The notes under the pieces were generated by a model. It was not told the origin of the DNA and ran no database searches. It saw nothing but the letters and a program-made list of their open reading frames with translations. From Mycolicibacter sinensis (GTDB lineage: Bacteria; Actinomycetota; Actinomycetes; Mycobacteriales; Mycobacteriaceae): a stretch of DNA of 38,736 bases. The stretch spans positions 1 to 38,736 of the forward strand of contig NZ_LZJK01000043.1 in assembly GCF_001667945.1 (NCBI RefSeq), read 5' to 3'. The translations under genes and the position numbers were made by a program. Positions 15,764 to 25,307 of this stretch are shown here, one piece after another. Position 1 is the stretch's first letter; each line of letters opens with the position of its first letter.

Positions 15764-17013
15764 CCCCGTAGCCGGTAACGTACCGGGAGGTGCTTGACGC
15801 CGCCGACGAATGTCGTCGAAATCAGTTGCGGCGCACCGGTCATTTCGATGGCGTCCAGCCGGGGGATGAGTTCGCGGAAGAAACTGTCGATCTCCATCCG
15901 GGCCAGGGCGGAGGCCACGCAGAAGTGCACCCCGTGGCCGAACGACAGATGCTTGTTCGGGTCGCGGCCCACGTCGAAGCTGAACGGGTCGTCGAACACG
16001 TCCTCGTCGTGATTGGCCGAAACATAGGACAGGTAGACCGATTCCCCCTGGGCGATCGGTACGCCGCGCACTTCGGTGTCGGCGTTGGCGGTGCGCATGA
16101 ACTCCTTGACCGGGGTGACCCACCGGATGATCTCTTCGACCGCGGTCGGCATCAGGTTCGGGTCGGCGCGCAGCCGCTCACGCTGATCAGGGTGTTCAAT
16201 GAGCGCCCGCATCCCGCCGCTGATCGCCGCGCTGGTGGTGTCGTGGCCGGCAGTGGCGATGATGACGTAGTAAGAGGCGGTGTCGATATCCGACAGCGGT
16301 GCGCCGTCGATGGTCGCGTTGGCGATGGTGGACGCGAGGTCGTCGGTGGGGTGTGCGCGCCGGGCGGCGGTCAACTCCGCGAAGTAGGCGAAGAAGTCCA
16401 GCAGCACCGGCAGCTGTTCCTCGGGCGTGACGCCGCGCCGGTATTCGTCGTCGTCGCCGCCGAACAGTTCCTGGGTGAGTTTCAGCATCCGGGGGAAATC
16501 GGATTCCGGCAGACCCAACAGCGACATGATCACGTAGAGCGGATAATTCAGCGCGATGTCGGCGACGAAGTCGCACTCCGGACCGATCCGCAGCATCTCG
16601 TCGACGTAACGCTTGGCGAGTTCGCCGATCCGGGTCTTCATCGCCCGCATCGCCTTGGGGCGGAACCAGTCCGAGATGATGGAGCGCATCTTGTGGTGAT
16701 GCGGATCGTCCATATGGATCAGCGTGCGTAGACCCATTCCCGACTCCAGCAGGGAGCGCTGTAGATCGTCGGCCGCGGCGGGGGCCAGCACCGGCCGCGG
16801 CTCGTTGACCCACAGCGCGTTGTCCTGCTCGATCGCCATGATGTCGGCGTGCCGGGTGATCGCCCAGAACGGCCGGTAGGGCGGGTGATCCACCAACGAC
16901 ACCGGTGCATTGGCCCGCAGATGGGTCAGGGCCGCGTTCAGCCGCGGCTCGTCGGCGTACGCGGTCGGATCGGCGAACACCCGGGCGGCCTCGTCGATGA
17001 TCGGTGTGCTCAA
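15760..17013 (-). CDS. Cytochrome P450 monooxygenase
   Basis: This is a complete 417-residue soluble P450. Motifs seen are the C-helix HMDDPHHHKMRSIISDWF, the I-helix ATAGHDTTSAAI, the K-helix EEIIRWV (ExxR), and the haem loop FGHGVHFC with the ligand Cys365. The sequence type is the bacterial CYP group that includes linalool and steroid hydroxylases, and the substrate cannot be read. No ferredoxin gene is adjacent. The start MSTPIIDEAARVF is the natural family start. A perfect 12-bp palindrome, TGACACGTGTCA, lies 29 nt upstream of the ATG, so a repressor probably controls it, perhaps with the divergent esterase. It is convergent with mftG. Confidence 0.93.
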   Translation of the reverse strand: MSTPIIDEAARVFADPTAYADEPRLNAALTHLRANAPVSLVDHPPYRPFWAITRHADIMAIEQDNALWVNEPRPVLAPAAADDLQRSLLESGMGLRTLIHMDDPHHHKMRSIISDWFRPKAMRAMKTRIGELAKRYVDEMLRIGPECDFVADIALNYPLYVIMSLLGLPESDFPRMLKLTQELFGGDDDEYRRGVTPEEQLPVLLDFFAYFAELTAARRAHPTDDLASTIANATIDGAPLSDIDTASYYVIIATAGHDTTSAAISGGMRALIEHPDQRERLRADPNLMPTAVEEIIRWVTPVKEFMRTANADTEVRGVPIAQGESVYLSYVSANHDEDVFDDPFSFDVGRDPNKHLSFGHGVHFCVASALARMEIDSFFRELIPRLDAIEMTGAPQLISTTFVGGVKHLPVRYRLRG

Positions 17014-17041
17014 AGGTCGACTCCTCGCCCCGCAGGATTCT

Positions 17042-17053
17042 TGACACGTGTCA
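17042..17053. promoter_or_regulatory. Perfect palindrome TGACACGTGTCA, candidate operator
   Basis: This 12-bp perfect dyad lies in the 117-bp gap between the divergent P450 and carboxylesterase genes. The plus strand over the site also reads TTGACA, a perfect -35 hexamer, with only a weak -10 (CAGTGT) 16 nt later. A bound repressor would block the esterase promoter. A further GTGTC half-site is at 17065-17069. Confidence 0.55.
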
Positions 17054-17130
17054 GCTTTTATTCAGTGTCGGGGATAGTCGCCCGTCGTGGCGGCGCTTTG
17101 CGCCGATCCGGCGGATTAGGCTCATCGGTC

Positions 17131-18774
17131 ATGTCGACCGGATCAAGTCGCCGCCGTGGCCTGTGGGCAGGCGCCGTCGCGCTGGCGCTGCTCGCGGCGT
17201 TGGCCGGCGGGTGCGCGCGTTCCGACGGCGCCGCGTCCCAGCCGGGCATCGGGCCCCGCGCGGTAGCGCTCAACGCCGACGTGGTGCGAACTGCAGCCGG
17301 GCTGCTACGCGGCATGGTCGAACCCGATCACCGTCTGTTCCAAGGAATCCCGTACGCCGCCGCGCCGGTCGGGCCGCTGCGTTGGCGGCCGCCGGCGCCG
17401 ATGCCGGCGTGGCAAGGCGTGCGCGACGCCGTCAAACGCGGCCCGTGGTGCGTCCAGCCGGATGCCGCCGAGGCGGACCCGATCAGCGAGGACTGCCTGT
17501 CGCTCAACGTGTGGACACCGACCGGTTCGGCCGCAGAGCCGCTGCCGGTCATGGTCTGGATTCACGGCGGCAGTTTCCAGCGGGGCGCCAGCGACATCTA
17601 CAACGCGCAGCGGCTGTCGGTGCGGGGCCGCATCATCGTCGTCACCATCAACTACCGCCTGGGCGCCCTGGGATTCCTGGCCGACCCGGCACTCGGCGAG
17701 GTCGGAAACTACGGGCTGGCCGATCAGCAGGCGGCGCTGCGCTGGGTTCGCGACAACATCGGCGCGTTCGGCGGTGACCCGGCCAAGGTGACCATCGCCG
17801 GCGAATCGGCCGGGGCCATGTCGGTCTGCGATCACCTGGCCGCACCGGAATCGGCCGGCCTGTTCCGGGCCGCGATCATCCAAAGCGGACCGTGCCAGGC
17901 GCAGGTCGAGGTCCCCGAAGCCCAGCGGATCAGCCGCGAGTACACCGCAGCCCTGGGCTGCGCCGACCGGGGGGTCGCGCAGGAGGACCCGGAGGTCGCG
18001 GCCTGCCTGCGCGCGCTTCCGGCCGATCGACTGACCAAACCGCTGTGGTACGCCCGCTTCGGTACCGACCAGCTCAGCGGGCCGGTGGTCGGAACCTCGC
18101 TGCTGCCGCAGGACCCGGTGCGGGTGTTTCGCGACGGCCGAGACGGCCAGGTGGCCCGGGTACCGGTGCTGCTGGGCGTCAACCGCGACGAGTTCACCAT
18201 GTTTGTCGCGCTGCGCTATCTGCGCGTCGGCCGGGAGATCGCCGCCGCGGAGTACCTCGACGAACTCAAGGACACCTTCGGCTCCGGCGAAGGCGCGGCG
18301 GTGGCCGACCACTACCCGCCGGCACGGTTCGGCGGCAGCACCTCGCTGGCGTATGCGGCCGCGGCGACCGACGACATCTTCGCCTGCCTGGCCGACCGGA
18401 TGGCCCGCGGACTGGCCGCCGACGCGCCGGTCTACGGCTACGAGTTCGCCGATCCGCACGCCCCGGCGCCCGCGCTCTACGACAACCTGCCGTTTCCGAT
18501 CGGCGCCACCCACTCGCTGGAGCTGCGCTACCTGTTCGACATCGGTGGCGCCCCGCCGTTAGACCCCGCGCAGCGCCGACTGTCCGATCAGATGATCGAG
18601 TACTGGACCGGTTTCGTCGTCACCGGCGCGCCGATCGGGGTCGGCCAGCCGGACTGGCCCGAGATCGCGAGCGGTGCCGACCGGCGGTGGATGTCGATGC
18701 GGCCCGATGGCAGCCGGCTGATCACCGACTACGCCACCGCGCACCAGTGTGAGTTCTGGTCGAGCATCCGTTAG
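17131..18774 (+). CDS. Type B carboxylesterase, probable lipoprotein
   Basis: This 547-residue alpha/beta-hydrolase of the carboxylesterase/cholinesterase family hydrolyses carboxylic esters. The oxyanion segment is VMVWIHGGSF (HGG at 145-147). The family signature EDCLSLNVW is at 120-128. The nucleophile Ser226 is in GESAGA. The acidic residue is probably Glu in GVNRDEF, and the His is in GATHSLELRYLF. The N-terminus RRRGLWAGAVALALLAALAGGC looks like a lipoprotein signal with Cys28 at the cleavage site, although the -3 residue is Ala rather than the preferred Leu. The ATG at 17131 is chosen because it begins this signal; the open frame upstream is a shadow of the P450. It is divergent from the P450 and shares the palindromic operator region. 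Confidence 0.9.
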   Translation: MSTGSSRRRGLWAGAVALALLAALAGGCARSDGAASQPGIGPRAVALNADVVRTAAGLLRGMVEPDHRLFQGIPYAAAPVGPLRWRPPAPMPAWQGVRDAVKRGPWCVQPDAAEADPISEDCLSLNVWTPTGSAAEPLPVMVWIHGGSFQRGASDIYNAQRLSVRGRIIVVTINYRLGALGFLADPALGEVGNYGLADQQAALRWVRDNIGAFGGDPAKVTIAGESAGAMSVCDHLAAPESAGLFRAAIIQSGPCQAQVEVPEAQRISREYTAALGCADRGVAQEDPEVAACLRALPADRLTKPLWYARFGTDQLSGPVVGTSLLPQDPVRVFRDGRDGQVARVPVLLGVNRDEFTMFVALRYLRVGREIAAAEYLDELKDTFGSGEGAAVADHYPPARFGGSTSLAYAAAATDDIFACLADRMARGLAADAPVYGYEFADPHAPAPALYDNLPFPIGATHSLELRYLFDIGGAPPLDPAQRRLSDQMIEYWTGFVVTGAPIGVGQPDWPEIASGADRRWMSMRPDGSRLITDYATAHQCEFWSSIR

Positions 18775-18785
18775 CCCACATCGCC

Positions 18786-18840
18786 GAACGTGAAGGTGGC
18801 TTCACGTTCGGCGCTGAACGTGGCATTGGCTTCACGTTCG
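18786..18840. repeat. Paired-hairpin element, copy 2
   Basis: The first stem is perfect over 10 bp: GAACGTGAAG (18786-18795), a 4-nt loop, then CTTCACGTTC (18800-18809). The second has GAACGTG (18816-18822) pairing with CACGTTC (18833-18839) around a 10-nt loop. It fills the convergent gap between the esterase and the DUF4442 gene and starts 12 nt after the esterase stop. It likely terminates both transcripts. Confidence 0.7.
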
Positions 18841-18850
18841 AGCGGGGAGA

Positions 18851-19324
18851 CTAGGCCGGCGTCACCCAGGTGGTGATGTCGGCGTGCACGACCTCGGCGC
18901 CGGACTTGTCGGTGATGCTGACCGGTACCACCACCTCGGCCCCCTCGCTGATGGTGGCGAAGTCGGGCGGATCCAGCCGGGCGGTGGCCCGTAGCGACGT
19001 CGTGGCCTTGGCCAGGTAGGCCACCGTCATTGCCTTGGGGATCCAGCGGTGGGTGCGCGGCACGGTGGCCTCCATCAACATCCCCATCGCGACCTCGGCG
19101 GCGTTGCACGAGGCGATCGCGTGCACCGTGCGCAGGTGGTTGTAGACGAACGGCCACTTGGGCACCAGCACCTCGGCCAGCCCGGGCTCCATCCGGACCA
19201 CGTGGGGCAGCACCGACGCGAAATAGGGGACTCGCGCCATCGCCGCGGCCGAGAACAGCCGGGTGCCACCCGGGATGCCCGCCAGACGTCGCCATGCCTG
19301 ATATGTACTGGTCGATCCGGTCAC
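18851..19324 (-). CDS. DUF4442 / hotdog-fold thioesterase-like protein
   Basis: This 157-residue protein (VTGSTSTYQAWRRLAGI) resembles the DUF4442 group, which adopts the hotdog fold of acyl-CoA thioesterases. Supporting segments are WPFVYNHLRTVHAIASCNAAEVAMGM, around residues 57-82 in two adjoining parts, and the strand MTVAYLAKATTSLRATA. The biological substrate is not established for this family. The GTG start lies only 8 nt downstream of a -10-like TAAGAT with no ribosome site, so the message is probably leaderless. A 7-bp-arm palindrome overlaps that -10. It is convergent with the esterase and divergent from the S10 operon. Confidence 0.75.
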   Translation of the reverse strand: MTGSTSTYQAWRRLAGIPGGTRLFSAAAMARVPYFASVLPHVVRMEPGLAEVLVPKWPFVYNHLRTVHAIASCNAAEVAMGMLMEATVPRTHRWIPKAMTVAYLAKATTSLRATARLDPPDFATISEGAEVVVPVSITDKSGAEVVHADITTWVTPA

Positions 19325-19332
19325 GACGAGCT

Positions 19333-19352
19333 ATCTTACCGACAAGTAAGAT
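19333..19352. promoter_or_regulatory. Palindrome overlapping the DUF4442 promoter
   Basis: ATCTTAC-N6-GTAAGAT is a perfect dyad of TetR-operator type. Read on the minus strand, its distal arm contains TAAGAT, a TAnnnT -10 element ending 8 nt before the GTG start. Binding there would occlude the promoter. Confidence 0.55.
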
Positions 19353-19413
19353 CGCCGGGAGGCCGGCGCACCGGTGACCGGCCCGGGGGACCGGTAGCGG
19401 TACGGCCGGGGAT

Positions 19414-19442
19414 TTGGCCGCTGACCCGATCTGGGGCATACT
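19414..19442 (+). promoter_or_regulatory. Candidate S10 operon promoter
   Basis: TTGGCC, 17 nt, then CATACT fits a SigA-type promoter (4 of 6 matches in each hexamer). It leaves a leader of roughly 275 nt before rpsJ. The whole 398-bp gap 19325-19722 holds no gene. Apart from this promoter, the DUF4442 operator and the rpsJ ribosome site I see no clear structured RNA in it. Confidence 0.4.
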
Positions 19443-19722
19443 GTTCAGGTTCGCCTGCGCCGGGGTTGCCCCTGGCCGGGCATACGACCAGCGCCCACCC
19501 GGGCGCGTCCGGTCCCACTCTCGCAGCACGGAGTTTCTTCACCGTGAGCGAGGCCGCGTGCGGGCGACACGCCCGACCGCGGGGACCGGTGGACCAGGAC
19601 AGGTAAACAGCGGCGGCAGCGCCCAGCGCAATGTCCATACGGGCCCGTACGGGTTCTGGCGCGCGGGGGCACGAAGGGTTCGAAAGCCGGACCCTCCATT
19701 GCAGGAGTGAGGTAGCAGAAGC

Positions 19723-20028
19723 GTGGCGGGACAAAAGATCCGCATCAGGCTCAAGGCCTACGACCATGAGGCTATTGACGCCTCGGCGCGCAAAATCGTC
19801 GAGACGGTCACCCGCACCGGTGCCAGCGTGGTGGGCCCGGTGCCGCTGCCGACCGAGAAGAACGTGTATTGCGTCATCCGGTCCCCGCACAAGTACAAGG
19901 ACTCGCGGGAGCACTTCGAGATGCGCACCCACAAGCGCCTGATCGACATCCTCGATCCCACGCCGAAGACCGTTGACGCCCTGATGCGCATCGATCTGCC
20001 GGCCAGCGTCGACGTCAACATCCAGTAG
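19723..20028 (+). CDS. rpsJ: 30S ribosomal protein S10
   Basis: This 101-residue small-subunit protein also acts as NusE in transcription antitermination. The sequence from [18 protein letters not shown] to the tail [12 protein letters not shown] is the standard S10, including [19 protein letters not shown]. It is the first gene of the S10 operon, and the order rpsJ-rplC-rplD-rplW-rplB-rpsS-rplV-rpsC-rplP-rpmC-rpsQ is canonical. The start is GTG at 19723 (GTGGCGGGA), with GGAGTGAGG boxes upstream. It follows a 398-bp leader/promoter region. Confidence 0.98.
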
Positions 20029-20043
20029 GAGCCACGAGAAACC

Positions 20044-20697
20044 ATGGCACGTAAAGGTCTTTTGGGTACCAAGCTGGGCATGACGCAGGTGTTCGACGAG
20101 AACAACAAGGTCGTGCCGGTCACGGTCGTCAAGGCCGGGCCCAACGTGGTGACCCGCATCCGCACCCCCGAGCGCGACGGCTACTCCGCCGTGCAGCTCG
20201 CTTACGGCGAGATCAGCCCACGCAAGGTCAACAAGCCGCTCACCGGTCAGTACGCAGCGGCCGGGGTCAACCCCCGCCGGCACCTGGCCGAGTTGCGCCT
20301 CGACGACGAGGAGGCCGCCGCGGCGTACGAGGTCGGCCAGGAACTGACCGCCGAGATCTTCGCCGACGGCGCCTACGTCGACGTGACCGGCACCTCCAAG
20401 GGCAAGGGCTACGCCGGCACCATGAAGCGGCACGGCTTCCGCGGTCAGGGCGCCGGGCACGGCGCCCAGGCGGTGCACCGCCGGCCGGGCTCGATCGGCG
20501 GCTGCTCGACCCCGGGCCGGGTGTTCAAGGGCACCCGGATGTCGGGACGGATGGGCAATGACCGCGTCACCACCCAGAACCTGGTGGTGCACAAGGTGGA
20601 CGCCGAGAACGGTGTGCTGTTGATCAAGGGCGCCATTCCGGGCCGCAACGGTGGGCTGGTACTGGTCCGCAGCGCGATCAAAAAGGGTGAGAAGTAA
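20044..20697 (+). CDS. rplC: 50S ribosomal protein L3
   Basis: This 217-residue primary assembly protein of the large subunit starts [19 protein letters not shown]. The central extension reaching the peptidyl transferase centre is seen in [20 protein letters not shown] and in the [12 protein letters not shown] region. It starts 15 nt after rpsJ, and its stop TAA shares one base with the rplD ATG (TAATG), so translation is coupled. Confidence 0.98.
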   Translation: MARKGLLGTKLGMTQVFDENNKVVPVTVVKAGPNVVTRIRTPERDGYSAVQLAYGEISPRKVNKPLTGQYAAAGVNPRRHLAELRLDDEEAAAAYEVGQELTAEIFADGAYVDVTGTSKGKGYAGTMKRHGFRGQGAGHGAQAVHRRPGSIGGCSTPGRVFKGTRMSGRMGNDRVTTQNLVVHKVDAENGVLLIKGAIPGRNGGLVLVRSAIKKGEK

Positions 20698-21350
20698 TGG
20701 CCGGCATCACAATTGACGTCAAGACACCGGACGGCAAGAAGAGTGGCTCAGTCGAGCTGCCCGCCGAGCTGTTCGACGCTCCCGCCAACATCGCGCTGAT
20801 GCACCAGGTGGTCATCGCGCAGTTGGCCGCGGCCCGGCAGGGTACGCACTCGACCAAGACCCGCGGTGAGGTCAGCGGCGGTGGCCGTAAGCCCTACCGG
20901 CAGAAGGGAACCGGCCGTGCCCGTCAGGGCTCGACCCGGGCACCGCAGTTCACCGGTGGTGGCGTGGTGCACGGCCCGAAGCCGCGTGACTACAGCCAGC
21001 GCACCCCGAAGAAGATGATCGCCGCCGCCCTGCGCGGCGCGCTGTCGGACCGGGCGCGCAACGGCCGGATCCACGCGGTCACCGAGCTGGTGAGCGGACA
21101 GACCCCGTCGACCAAGAGCGCCAAGGCGTTCCTGGGCTCGATCACCGACCGTAAGCAGGTGCTGGTGGTCATCGGCCGTGCCGATGAGACCGGCGCCAAG
21201 AGCGTGCGCAACCTGCCGGGCGTGCACATCTTGTCGCCGGACCAGCTCAACACCCACGACGTGCTGCGTGCCGACGATGTGGTGTTCAGCGTCGAGGCCC
21301 TGAACGCCTACATCGAGGCGCACACCACCACTCAGGAGGTTTCGGCCTGA
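20697..21350 (+). CDS. rplD: 50S ribosomal protein L4
   Basis: This 217-residue protein lines the peptide exit tunnel. The extended loop is [21 protein letters not shown], around residues 63-83. In E. coli L4 also represses its own S10 operon, but whether that occurs here is not visible. The ATG overlaps the rplC stop, and its TGA overlaps the rplW ATG (TGATG). Confidence 0.98.
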   Translation: MAGITIDVKTPDGKKSGSVELPAELFDAPANIALMHQVVIAQLAAARQGTHSTKTRGEVSGGGRKPYRQKGTGRARQGSTRAPQFTGGGVVHGPKPRDYSQRTPKKMIAAALRGALSDRARNGRIHAVTELVSGQTPSTKSAKAFLGSITDRKQVLVVIGRADETGAKSVRNLPGVHILSPDQLNTHDVLRADDVVFSVEALNAYIEAHTTTQEVSA

Positions 21351-21652
21351 TGGCGACCGTCACCGACCCCCGCGACATCATCCTCGCGCCGGTCATCTCC
21401 GAGAAGTCCTACGGGCTGATCGAGGACAACGTGTACACGTTCGTGGTGCACCCCGACTCGAACAAGACGCAGATCAAGATCGCGATCGAGAAGATCTTCG
21501 CTGTCAAGGTCGCGTCGGTGAACACCGCGAACCGGCCGGGTAAGCGCAAGCGTTCCCGGGCCGGCTACGGCAAGCGCAAGGACACCAAGCGCGCCATCGT
21601 GACCCTGGCGCCCGGCAGCAAGCCGATCGACCTGTTCGCCGCACCGGCCTGA
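21350..21652 (+). CDS. rplW: 50S ribosomal protein L23
   Basis: This 100-residue protein at the tunnel exit provides the docking site for trigger factor and SRP. Characteristic segments are [15 protein letters not shown] and [19 protein letters not shown]. The start overlaps the rplD stop by one base. A 27-nt gap with a purine-rich ribosome site (GAGAGAGA) separates it from rplB. Confidence 0.98.
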   Translation: MATVTDPRDIILAPVISEKSYGLIEDNVYTFVVHPDSNKTQIKIAIEKIFAVKVASVNTANRPGKRKRSRAGYGKRKDTKRAIVTLAPGSKPIDLFAAPA

Positions 21653-21679
21653 CCGGAGTGAGAGAGAGACCTAACTGAC

Positions 21680-22516
21680 ATGGGAATCCGCAAGTACAAG
21701 CCGACGACACCCGGTCGTCGCGGTGCCAGCGTCTCCGATTTCGCCGAGCTCACCCGCTCTCACCCGGAGAAGTCGCTGGTTCGGCCGCTGCACGGCCGCG
21801 GCGGGCGTAACGCCCACGGCCGGATCACCACCCGGCACAAGGGTGGCGGCCACAAGCGCGCCTACCGGGTGATCGACTTCCGTCGTCACGACAAGGACGG
21901 CGTCAACGCCAAGGTCGCCCACATCGAGTACGACCCGAACCGCACCGCCCGGATCGCGCTGCTGCACTACTTGGACGGCGAGAAGCGCTACATCATCGCC
22001 CCGCAGGGCTTGAACCAGGGCGACGTGGTGGAGTCGGGCGCCAACGCCGACATCAAGCCGGGCAACAACCTGCCGCTGCGCAACATCCCGGCCGGCACCC
22101 TGGTGCACGCTGTGGAGCTGCGCCCCGGCGGTGGCGCCAAACTGGCCCGCTCGGCCGGGTCCAGCATCCAGCTGCTGGGTAAGGAAGGTACCTACGCCTC
22201 GTTGCGGATGCCGTCGGGTGAGATCCGCCGGGTCGACGTGCGCTGCCGCGCCACCGTCGGCGAGGTGGGCAACGCCGAACAGGCCAACATCAACTGGGGT
22301 AAGGCCGGCCGGATGCGGTGGAAGGGCAAGCGTCCCTCCGTCCGTGGTGTGGTGATGAACCCGGTGGACCACCCGCACGGTGGTGGTGAGGGCAAGACCT
22401 CCGGTGGCCGGCACCCGGTCAGCCCGTGGGGTAAGCCGGAGGGTCGCACCCGCCGGCCGAACAAGCCCAGCGACAAGCTCATCGTCCGACGCCGGCGCAC
22501 CGGCAAGAAGCGCTAA
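21680..22516 (+). CDS. rplB: 50S ribosomal protein L2
   Basis: This 278-residue core large-subunit protein is needed for subunit joining and peptidyl transfer. It starts [15 protein letters not shown] and includes [17 protein letters not shown] and the conserved C-terminal loop [18 protein letters not shown] with the functionally important His. The length is normal. It lies inside the S10 operon and is followed after 17 nt by rpsS. Confidence 0.98.
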   Translation: MGIRKYKPTTPGRRGASVSDFAELTRSHPEKSLVRPLHGRGGRNAHGRITTRHKGGGHKRAYRVIDFRRHDKDGVNAKVAHIEYDPNRTARIALLHYLDGEKRYIIAPQGLNQGDVVESGANADIKPGNNLPLRNIPAGTLVHAVELRPGGGAKLARSAGSSIQLLGKEGTYASLRMPSGEIRRVDVRCRATVGEVGNAEQANINWGKAGRMRWKGKRPSVRGVVMNPVDHPHGGGEGKTSGGRHPVSPWGKPEGRTRRPNKPSDKLIVRRRRTGKKR

Positions 22517-22533
22517 GAAGCGGAGGGAAAGCG

Positions 22534-22811
22534 ATGCCACGCAGCCTCAAGAAGGGTCCGTTCGTCGACGACCATCTGCTCAAGAAGGTCGACGTTCAGA
22601 ACGAGAAGAACACCAAGCAGGTCATCAAGACCTGGTCGCGTCGGTCGACGATCATCCCGGACTTCATCGGGCACACGTTCGCCGTGCACGACGGCCGCAA
22701 GCACGTCCCGGTATTCGTCACCGAGTCGATGGTCGGGCACAAGCTCGGCGAATTCGCTCCGACGCGCACCTTCAAGGGACACATCAAGGACGACCGGAAG
22801 GCTAAGCGCCG

Positions 22812-22815
<4 letters not shown>
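22534..22815 (+). CDS. rpsS: 30S ribosomal protein S19
   Basis: This 93-residue head protein of the 30S subunit contacts the A-site finger. It begins [18 protein letters not shown] and contains the signature [29 protein letters not shown] (in two adjoining segments). GGAGG lies upstream. Its stop overlaps the GTG start of rplV (GTGA). Confidence 0.98.
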
Positions 22816-24268
<1,453 letters not shown>

Positions 24269-24271
24269 ATC

Positions 24272-24688
24272 ATGTTGATTCCCCGCAAGGTCAAGCACCG
24301 CAAGCAGCATCACCCCAAACAGCGTGGTATCGCCAGCGGCGGCACCGCGGTGACGTTCGGTGACTACGGCATCCAGGCCCTGGAGCACGCCTACGTCACC
24401 AACCGGCAGATCGAGTCGGCGCGTATCGCCATCAACCGGCACATCAAGCGTGGCGGCAAGGTGTGGATCAACATCTTCCCGGACCGCCCGCTGACCAAGA
24501 AGCCCGCCGAGACCCGCATGGGTTCGGGTAAGGGCTCGCCGGAGTGGTGGGTCGCCAACGTCAAGCCGGGCCGGGTGCTGTTCGAGCTCAGCTACCCCAA
24601 CGAGGCCATCGCCCGCGCCGCACTGACCCGGGCGATCCACAAGCTGCCGATCAAGGCGCGCATCGTCACCCGAGAGGAGCAGTTCTGA
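24272..24688 (+). CDS. rplP: 50S ribosomal protein L16
   Basis: This 138-residue protein sits near the A site. It starts [19 protein letters not shown] and includes the signatures [21 protein letters not shown] and [19 protein letters not shown] (the first in two adjoining segments). The Arg in the RMGSGKG loop is the residue hydroxylated in some bacteria. The stop shares a base with the rpmC ATG (TGATG). Confidence 0.98.
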   Translation: MLIPRKVKHRKQHHPKQRGIASGGTAVTFGDYGIQALEHAYVTNRQIESARIAINRHIKRGGKVWINIFPDRPLTKKPAETRMGSGKGSPEWWVANVKPGRVLFELSYPNEAIARAALTRAIHKLPIKARIVTREEQF

Positions 24689-24930
24689 TGGCAGTGGGAG
24701 TGACCGCTGGCGAACTGCGCGAGCTGAACGCCGACGAGCTCGTCGAGCGGCTGCGCGAGTCCAAAGAGGAGCTGTTCAACCTGCGTTTCCAGATGGCGAC
24801 CGGGCAGCTCAGCAACAACCGTCGGCTCCGCACGGTGCGCCACCAGATCGCGCGCATCTACACCGTGTTGCGCGAACGGGAACTGGGCCTGGCGTCCGGT
24901 CCCGAAGGTTCTGAAGGCGAGGCATCGTAA
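24688..24930 (+). CDS. rpmC: 50S ribosomal protein L29
   Basis: This 80-residue protein is located at the tunnel exit beside L23. It starts [20 protein letters not shown] and contains the L29 signature [20 protein letters not shown] followed by [14 protein letters not shown]. The open frame begins earlier, but the ATG overlapping the rplP stop is clearly the true start. A short acidic tail ([10 protein letters not shown]) extends the family length slightly. It is coupled to rpsQ by TAATG. Confidence 0.97.
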   Translation: MAVGVTAGELRELNADELVERLRESKEELFNLRFQMATGQLSNNRRLRTVRHQIARIYTVLRERELGLASGPEGSEGEAS

Positions 24931-25247
24931 TGGCAGAGGCTGCAAAGGCTAAGGCCACGGAGAAGGGGCCCAAGCACACTCCGCGCACGGAGAAGCCGCG
25001 GGGCCGCCGCAAGACCCAGATCGGCTACGTGGTCAGCGACAAGATGGAGAAGACCATCGTCGTCGAGCTGGAGGACCGGGTGAAGCACCCGCTCTACGGC
25101 AAGATCATCCGGACCACCAAGAAGGTCAAGGCGCATGACGAGAACAACACGGCCGGTATCGGCGACCGCGTGTCGCTGATGGAGACCCGTCCGCTGTCGG
25201 CGACGAAGCGCTGGCGCCTGGTCGAGATCCTCGAGAAGGCCAAGTAA
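24930..25247 (+). CDS. rpsQ: 30S ribosomal protein S17
   Basis: This 105-residue 16S rRNA-binding protein has an N-terminal basic extension of about 25 residues ([20 protein letters not shown]) ahead of the standard core [17 protein letters not shown] to [13 protein letters not shown]. It is the last gene of this block. In most bacteria rplN would follow directly, but here a strong terminator and five unrelated genes intervene. Confidence 0.97.
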   Translation: MAEAAKAKATEKGPKHTPRTEKPRGRRKTQIGYVVSDKMEKTIVVELEDRVKHPLYGKIIRTTKKVKAHDENNTAGIGDRVSLMETRPLSATKRWRLVEILEKAK

Positions 25248-25255
25248 TACGACAC

Positions 25256-25281
25256 CGCCCCGCGACCTGCGTCGCGGGGCG
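25256..25281 (+). terminator. Terminator of the S10 operon
   Basis: CGCCCCGCGAC, a CTGC loop, then GTCGCGGGGCG forms a perfect 11-bp GC-rich stem 8 nt after the rpsQ stop. There is no long T-run, as is common for mycobacterial intrinsic terminators. It may also serve the convergent eccE. Confidence 0.85.
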
Positions 25282-25307
25282 TCGTCGTGCCTGGGGTCGG
25301 GTCCCGG

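Noticed and set aside
16849..17130. In-frame N-terminal extension of the carboxylesterase
   Set aside because: These 94 codons overlap the divergent P450 gene antisense. The ATG at 17131 begins a proper signal peptide.
19443..19722. Search for a riboswitch or L4 leader structure before rpsJ
   Set aside because: I see no conserved stem set or terminator/antiterminator pair by eye. A covariance search would be needed to claim one.
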